16,809 bases of DNA, from positions 1 to 16,809 of the forward strand of contig JAUXXK010000192.1 of the NCBI GenBank assembly GCA_030681145.1. Direction: 5' to 3'. The notes beneath the pieces are model-generated. The model was not told the DNA's origin and did not search any database. It saw only the letters and a program-made list of their open reading frames with translations. Made by a program: the position numbers and the translations under genes. The stretch is from Methanobacteriaceae archaeon (GTDB lineage: Archaea; Methanobacteriota; Methanobacteria; Methanobacteriales; Methanobacteriaceae). Positions 16,001-16,809 of this stretch are shown piece by piece (the stretch's first letter is position 1; each line of letters starts with the position of its first letter).

Positions 16001-16809
16001 GGTGGACATCTTCACCAAAATCCCTGCCATGGTATACACTGTTCCATACCATTTCATCACTACAAGTACTTTTGTTGAAGTATAATGATACTGCAGATAA
16101 TGCTAATACAAAAGGAGATATCCTTACACCATCAATTAAGGACAGTTCATTTAATTTTTCAGTGAGTTCATTTTCTAAATAGAAATAATTCCGTTTGATA
16201 CTTAAATCATCGGATGAATACCAATCTTTTGAATATCCCTCTAAGTTATCCAACCAGAATTCTTCATCTTCTTTGGCATCTTTACTGGAAAGATATTCTT
16301 TTTCTTTTTTTACATACTCCTTATAAGATAACCTGGGTGTTTGACATTCTTCTCCTTTTTTTAAGGCAATAAGGCAATCTTCCAGGTTTTTTGTAAAAAT
16401 ACTTATTGAACTTCCATCCATGATAAGGTGATGGGTACGGCCCAGTACAATAAACTCTTTTTCAGTTTTAAGGAGTTTAAATTGGTATAATGGAGTATCA
16501 AAGATTTCTTTAAAAGGTTCTTGTGAAAAAGAGATTATGAAATCCTCAACCTCATCTTCACTTTTATTAGACATATCCACATAGGAGAATGATTTATTGT
16601 TTTCATCAGCATAGTACTGCATGAAATTCATATGTTCATCCCTTTTTATGCGTAAATTAAGATCAGGGCCGATTACTGTATCTAAAGCTTTTTTTAGATA
16701 ATTTTCATCTTCAAGTGGAAATATAGATTTAAATGAAAGAATATAAGCTTCAGTTCCGGGTTTACTAATTTCGGTTACAATAGTCCTTTTTTGCGCATTT
16801 GATAGGTCA
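8970..16809 (-). CDS. Nonribosomal peptide synthetase, two modules with reductive release; N-terminus beyond window
   Basis: The frame stays open from the ATG at 16631 to the right edge, and the extra 59 codons encode the start of a condensation domain (LSNAQKR), so ATG 16631 is internal and only a few residues may be missing. About 2,612 residues are visible. Domain order is C1, an extra C-lobe, A1, T1, C2, A2, T2 and a thioester reductase. Both C domains have HHxxxDG, both A domains have the A3, A5, A7, A8 and A10 motifs, and both T domains have the phosphopantetheine Ser. A C domain in the first module suggests N-acylation of the first residue or input from an upstream protein. The reductase should release an aldehyde or alcohol. 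No phosphopantetheinyl transferase is in the window, so it must be encoded elsewhere. No frameshift is seen. The exporter gene follows after 55 bases. Confidence 0.95.
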   Translation of the reverse strand, partial: DLSNAQKRTIVTEISKPGTEAYILSFKSIFPLEDENYLKKALDTVIGPDLNLRIKRDEHMNFMQYYADENNKSFSYVDMSNKSEDEVEDFIISFSQEPFKEIFDTPLYQFKLLKTEKEFIVLGRTHHLIMDGSSISIFTKNLEDCLIALKKGEECQTPRLSYKEYVKKEKEYLSSKDAKEDEEFWLDNLEGYSKDWYSSDDLSIKRNYFYLENELTEKLNELSLIDGVRISPFVLALSAVSLYFNKSTCSDEMVWNSVYHGRDFGEDVHHMLGMFVNMMPLRLEYDKNRSFKEALLYTKSVLKNGLTHGKLSFNKYGAKLQQKGIDPAMLSMYSMVSNSTDSNVEYILNNSNSEFPFHIRVNPSLSDKDGLQLLQIEYNKDCFSDMQISDMVKNIRKLLWDIADNPDKLCDEVEVETSQFYEAEKYLKDMLRDNDDSTVVSSDIGGNEEDGNIKEVSLSLYAKDIKEFCKDHGIRPDNIFLASTIFSLTKFVFSKDILISILSNNQNLGRELPFAININTDKSVEEYLHIIENSLSEVQDYDYYPYAHISNKNYIIPEFLFAYESVKDEYLEKKPPKLAVYVEDNGTNFNLISQYNDAVYSKVLLETFVQSIDIIISKLMKNHEALLKDISILPYDRKGKDFQINIVEEPLLNKLFEKQVEKTKDKTALIAVDGELTYDELNRKSNRIANALIKRGVQVEDKILFMLKRDSRLIASVLGIVKAGCAFIPVDPEYPEERIKHVLADSDAKFIITKEDVPNALDVDELLQEENEENPNPDLSPENLCYLIYTSGSTGKPKGVMLTHGGITNYVSPVPENIPIHALVNKADMMISISTVSFIVFLREIFATIMNGMPVVFANEEQSINPLELVKLFKKTGADAFGATPTRLLQYLEIEEIQKTMPSCKVIIIGGETFPPQLYTILSKYTQAEIYNSYGPTEITIASHGKLIKSEDITAGECLLNVTDEIMDMDANPVDYNVIGELYVAGAGVARGYWKNDKLTREKFVTHNGLRYYNTGDLAKRNSKGELYVLGRMDNQIKLRGLRIELGEIENAISEYDGVKSAFVLVKTVQDTEHLCAYFTEDKEVDIPNLKNNLINILPVYMVPSYFVKMDNFPMTPNGKTDLNNFPHPEKYNYQFEEIIAPDTDLEKDIFDMCSEILNISTFGVVTDLFQLGLTSLSVLKLVSMISEKFDVTVSVTNLMRARNIREIAKEISISASVKKTHHQKQEFYPLTQNQLGVYFDSVKNPEKLNYNLPKCIRFRTDIDPEKLKAAILEAVEKHAYIKTRFVMIDGEIRQERRDDLKINIKIKEGTVDDKIINKFIKPFSLFDGPLIRFEIYKNPSEVCLLADFHHIILDGTSLNILFNDIGKIYDGEDLAPEERTGFDLSLDEALIEKTALYHEAEDYFGDKVSEFDGVTVVSPDLSGNEEDGGLGELSVSLDKLDVEDFCKQNAITPNNLFLAATVLTLSKFVYNKNILISTISNGRGNPQYQNTLAMMVKTLPIAFNLDSEMTATEYFNYIENIWLDVLKYECYPFTKVSDKYDMFPDFFYAFHGKIIEDITMNGETVERESLEYEGLKFKLGINIIEKDGKLNILSQYNNALYSKDLITIFIESIRLVIEKLMKNQDTLIKNISIVSDEEEEFKITPIEEPLLNKLFEKQVELYRDHTALIAEDGEFTYDELNKKANRIANALIRRGAKTEDRVMFILKRDSRLISAILGIVKAGCAFIPVDPEYPEDRVNQVFEDSDANYIITKEDIPNALDIDELLLEENDKNPDPDVSPQNLCYLIYTSGSTGKPKGVMVTHENITNYVYPDPKNCYTYGLINDGKKSVAIATVAFDLFLHEAFPALMNGVTLVFANDEESKNPLALVDLFDRTGADVFSATPSRMMQYLELDGIKRILGNCNVMTIAGEPFQPQLYPLLKEVTDADIYNVYGPTEITISCNTKLITDENITVGEPLFNVKEKVMDLDSNPMPKGVVGELYVAGCGVTKGYRNRDELNKDRYVMINNLRYYKTGDFAKENDNGELSILGRLDNQIKLRGLRIEIGEIESAISDYPGINSLAVIVREVQNNDHLCAYFTADTQIDIGIEDLKNSLRKRLTPYMVPTVFMQMDKLPQTLNGKTDIKALPEPTLTSEYVAPENDLEAFFAATFSEILNISDIGVTDNFFNLGGTSLLVTKITIEAMTHGYELKYGDVFAHPTARELANFITSAVDSTKKEDKYSYDDINEILKKNTIKNFINGEKEEIGNILLTGATGFLGIHVLRDFLENETGKVYCLLRKGRRTNPEERLKSLLFYYFSENYEELFGSRIHLIEGDITKSSDFEKALPFAIDTVINCAANVKHFASGTQIEDINIGGVEKGVEFCKTKGCKYIQISTTSVAGESVNNFPPLDTDFDEQTLYVGQALDNKYLSSKFLAERVVLEAATKGLNAKIMRVGNLMARHSDSEFQINFETNGFINRLKAYGAVGKIPYSILGGEIELTPIDITARSIILLSKSPKECRLFHTYNNHTIYIADIIEIMNSAGLPVEGVEEDEFNTAFNEAMEDESKQEAISGLVTAVGMGKGKGRALVPVINDYTIQALYRLGYKWPLISDEYLEMFIEYLKDMSFFD
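10165..10400 (-). other. NRPS thiolation domain T2
   Basis: A carrier domain of about 75 residues reading ENDLEAFFAATFSEIL, then NFFNLGGTSLLVTKI. The phosphopantetheine-accepting Ser is encoded at 10287-10289. The motif is canonical (LGGTSL). It presents the completed peptidyl chain to the reductase. Confidence 0.93.
10420..11869 (-). other. NRPS adenylation domain A2
   Basis: About 480 residues that activate an amino acid as the adenylate. A3 reads YLIYTSGSTGKPKGVM, A5 VYGPTEITI, A7 YKTGDF, A8 LDNQIKLRGLRIEIGEIE, and A10 NGKTD with the catalytic Lys. The substrate-amine Asp is present (FDLFLHE, codon at 11292-11294). By-eye alignment to GrsA gives pocket residues D, L, H, S, M, I, V, I, S and K. 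I do not recognise a substrate for this code. It is an alpha-amino acid by the presence of the Asp. Confidence 0.9.
11910..13132 (-). other. NRPS condensation domain C2
   Basis: About 405 residues with both lobes. It opens FYPLTQNQLGVYFDS. The catalytic motif FHHIILDG is encoded at 12741-12761. The C-lobe starts at YHEAEDYFGDKV and contains MMVKTLPIAF in place of the usual MFVNTLPLR. It should form the bond between the T1-bound and T2-bound units. The His and Asp are intact. Confidence 0.9.
13170..13395 (-). other. NRPS thiolation domain T1
   Basis: A carrier domain of about 75 residues (LEKDIFDMCSEIL, then LFQLGLTSLSVLKL). The Ser that takes phosphopantetheine is encoded at 13281-13283. The usual GG before it is G-L here, a mild departure that other carrier domains tolerate. 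Confidence 0.9.
13425..14870 (-). other. NRPS adenylation domain A1, lacking the substrate-binding Asp
   Basis: About 480 residues. Core motifs are intact: A3 YLIYTSGSTGKPKGVM, A5 SYGPTEITI, A7 YNTGDL, A8 MDNQIKLRGLRIELGEIE, and A10 NGKTD with the catalytic Lys. At the position of GrsA Asp235, which holds the alpha-amino group, the sequence reads Ile (FIVFLRE, codon 14292-14294). By-eye pocket residues are I, V, R, G, I, I, S, I, A and K. The domain probably accepts something other than an ordinary alpha-amino acid, for example a beta-amino, aryl, hydroxy or keto acid. This is an inference. Confidence 0.88.
14907..15551 (-). other. Orphan condensation-domain C-lobe between C1 and A1
   Basis: About 215 residues that align by eye with the C-terminal half of C2, from FYEAEKYLKDML (C2: YHEAEDYFGDKV) through NEEDG, IKEFCKDHGIRPDNIFLAST (C2: VEDFCKQNAITPNNLFLAAT), LISQYNDAVYSK and LLKDISIL. 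The N-lobe with HHxxxDG is absent. About 12 residues around the NTLPLR-like loop are deleted relative to C2 (NLGRELPFAIN). It cannot catalyse condensation alone. It most likely is the remnant of the C domain originally paired with A1. Confidence 0.8.
15552..16809 (-). other. NRPS condensation domain C1
   Basis: Visible from LSNAQKR at the right edge to about VEVETSQ. The catalytic HHLIMDG is encoded at 16413-16433, and the C-lobe has LGMFVNMMPLRL, close to the standard MFVNTLPLR. It is a full two-lobe domain and differs clearly in sequence from C2. As the first domain of the assembly line it may be a starter C domain that attaches an acyl group, unless an upstream synthetase feeds it. Confidence 0.88.

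Noticed and set aside
15769..16182. A 137-residue plus-strand reading frame
   Set aside because: Antisense to C1, with no recognisable domain and no ribosome binding site of note.
16600..16631. NRPS start at ATG 16631
   Set aside because: The frame continues to the right edge and encodes the start of the C1 domain (LSNAQKR), which is needed for a complete domain.

Overview
The window reads as a chromosomal piece of an AT-rich archaeon, most likely a methanogen of the order Methanobacteriales (Methanobacterium or Methanobrevibacter type). The basis is the low GC, short AT-rich intergenic gaps with archaeal-style TATA-like boxes, a GAF/HisKA_2 histidine kinase of the kind common in Methanobacterium, and an NRPS next to a MATE exporter and serine-phosphatase/anti-sigma-like genes, an arrangement I recall from rumen methanogens. 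The taxonomic call is an inference. No rRNA or tRNA gene, insertion sequence or CRISPR array is visible.

Layout. At the left edge is the 3' part of a plus-strand sensor histidine kinase (1-821). Everything else is on the minus strand. In transcription order from the right edge it runs: a large nonribosomal peptide synthetase (NRPS) missing its extreme N-terminus (16809-8970); a MATE exporter with an anti-sigma-type ATPase domain fused to its C-terminus (8914-7160); a STAS anti-anti-sigma-like protein (7014-6718); a free RsbW/SpoIIAB-like ATPase (6532-6119); a membrane RsbU/SpoIIE-type phosphatase with HAMP (5994-4075); a SulP anion transporter with a STAS tail (3904-2222); a small charged protein of unknown function (2083-1763); and a GNAT acetyltransferase (1540-986). 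No intergenic stretch exceeds 300 bases; the longest is 222.

How the genes may work together. The NRPS reads C1 - extra C-lobe - A1 - T1 - C2 - A2 - T2 - reductase, so it should join two building blocks, probably acylate the first, and release the product reductively as an aldehyde or alcohol. The MATE protein is the obvious exporter. The phosphatase, STAS protein and ATPases together form a complete partner-switching set (phosphatase, antagonist, kinase). Archaea lack bacterial sigma factors, so the output must be something else. The ATPase domain fused to the exporter makes post-translational control of export an attractive hypothesis.

The most unusual points are: (1) this sigma-less partner-switching set physically fused to an exporter beside an NRPS; (2) an orphan half condensation domain inside the NRPS, and loss of the substrate-amine-binding Asp in its first adenylation domain; (3) short tandem duplications of 40-51 bases at seven of the eight gene junctions, several copying the 3' end and stop codon of the adjacent gene.
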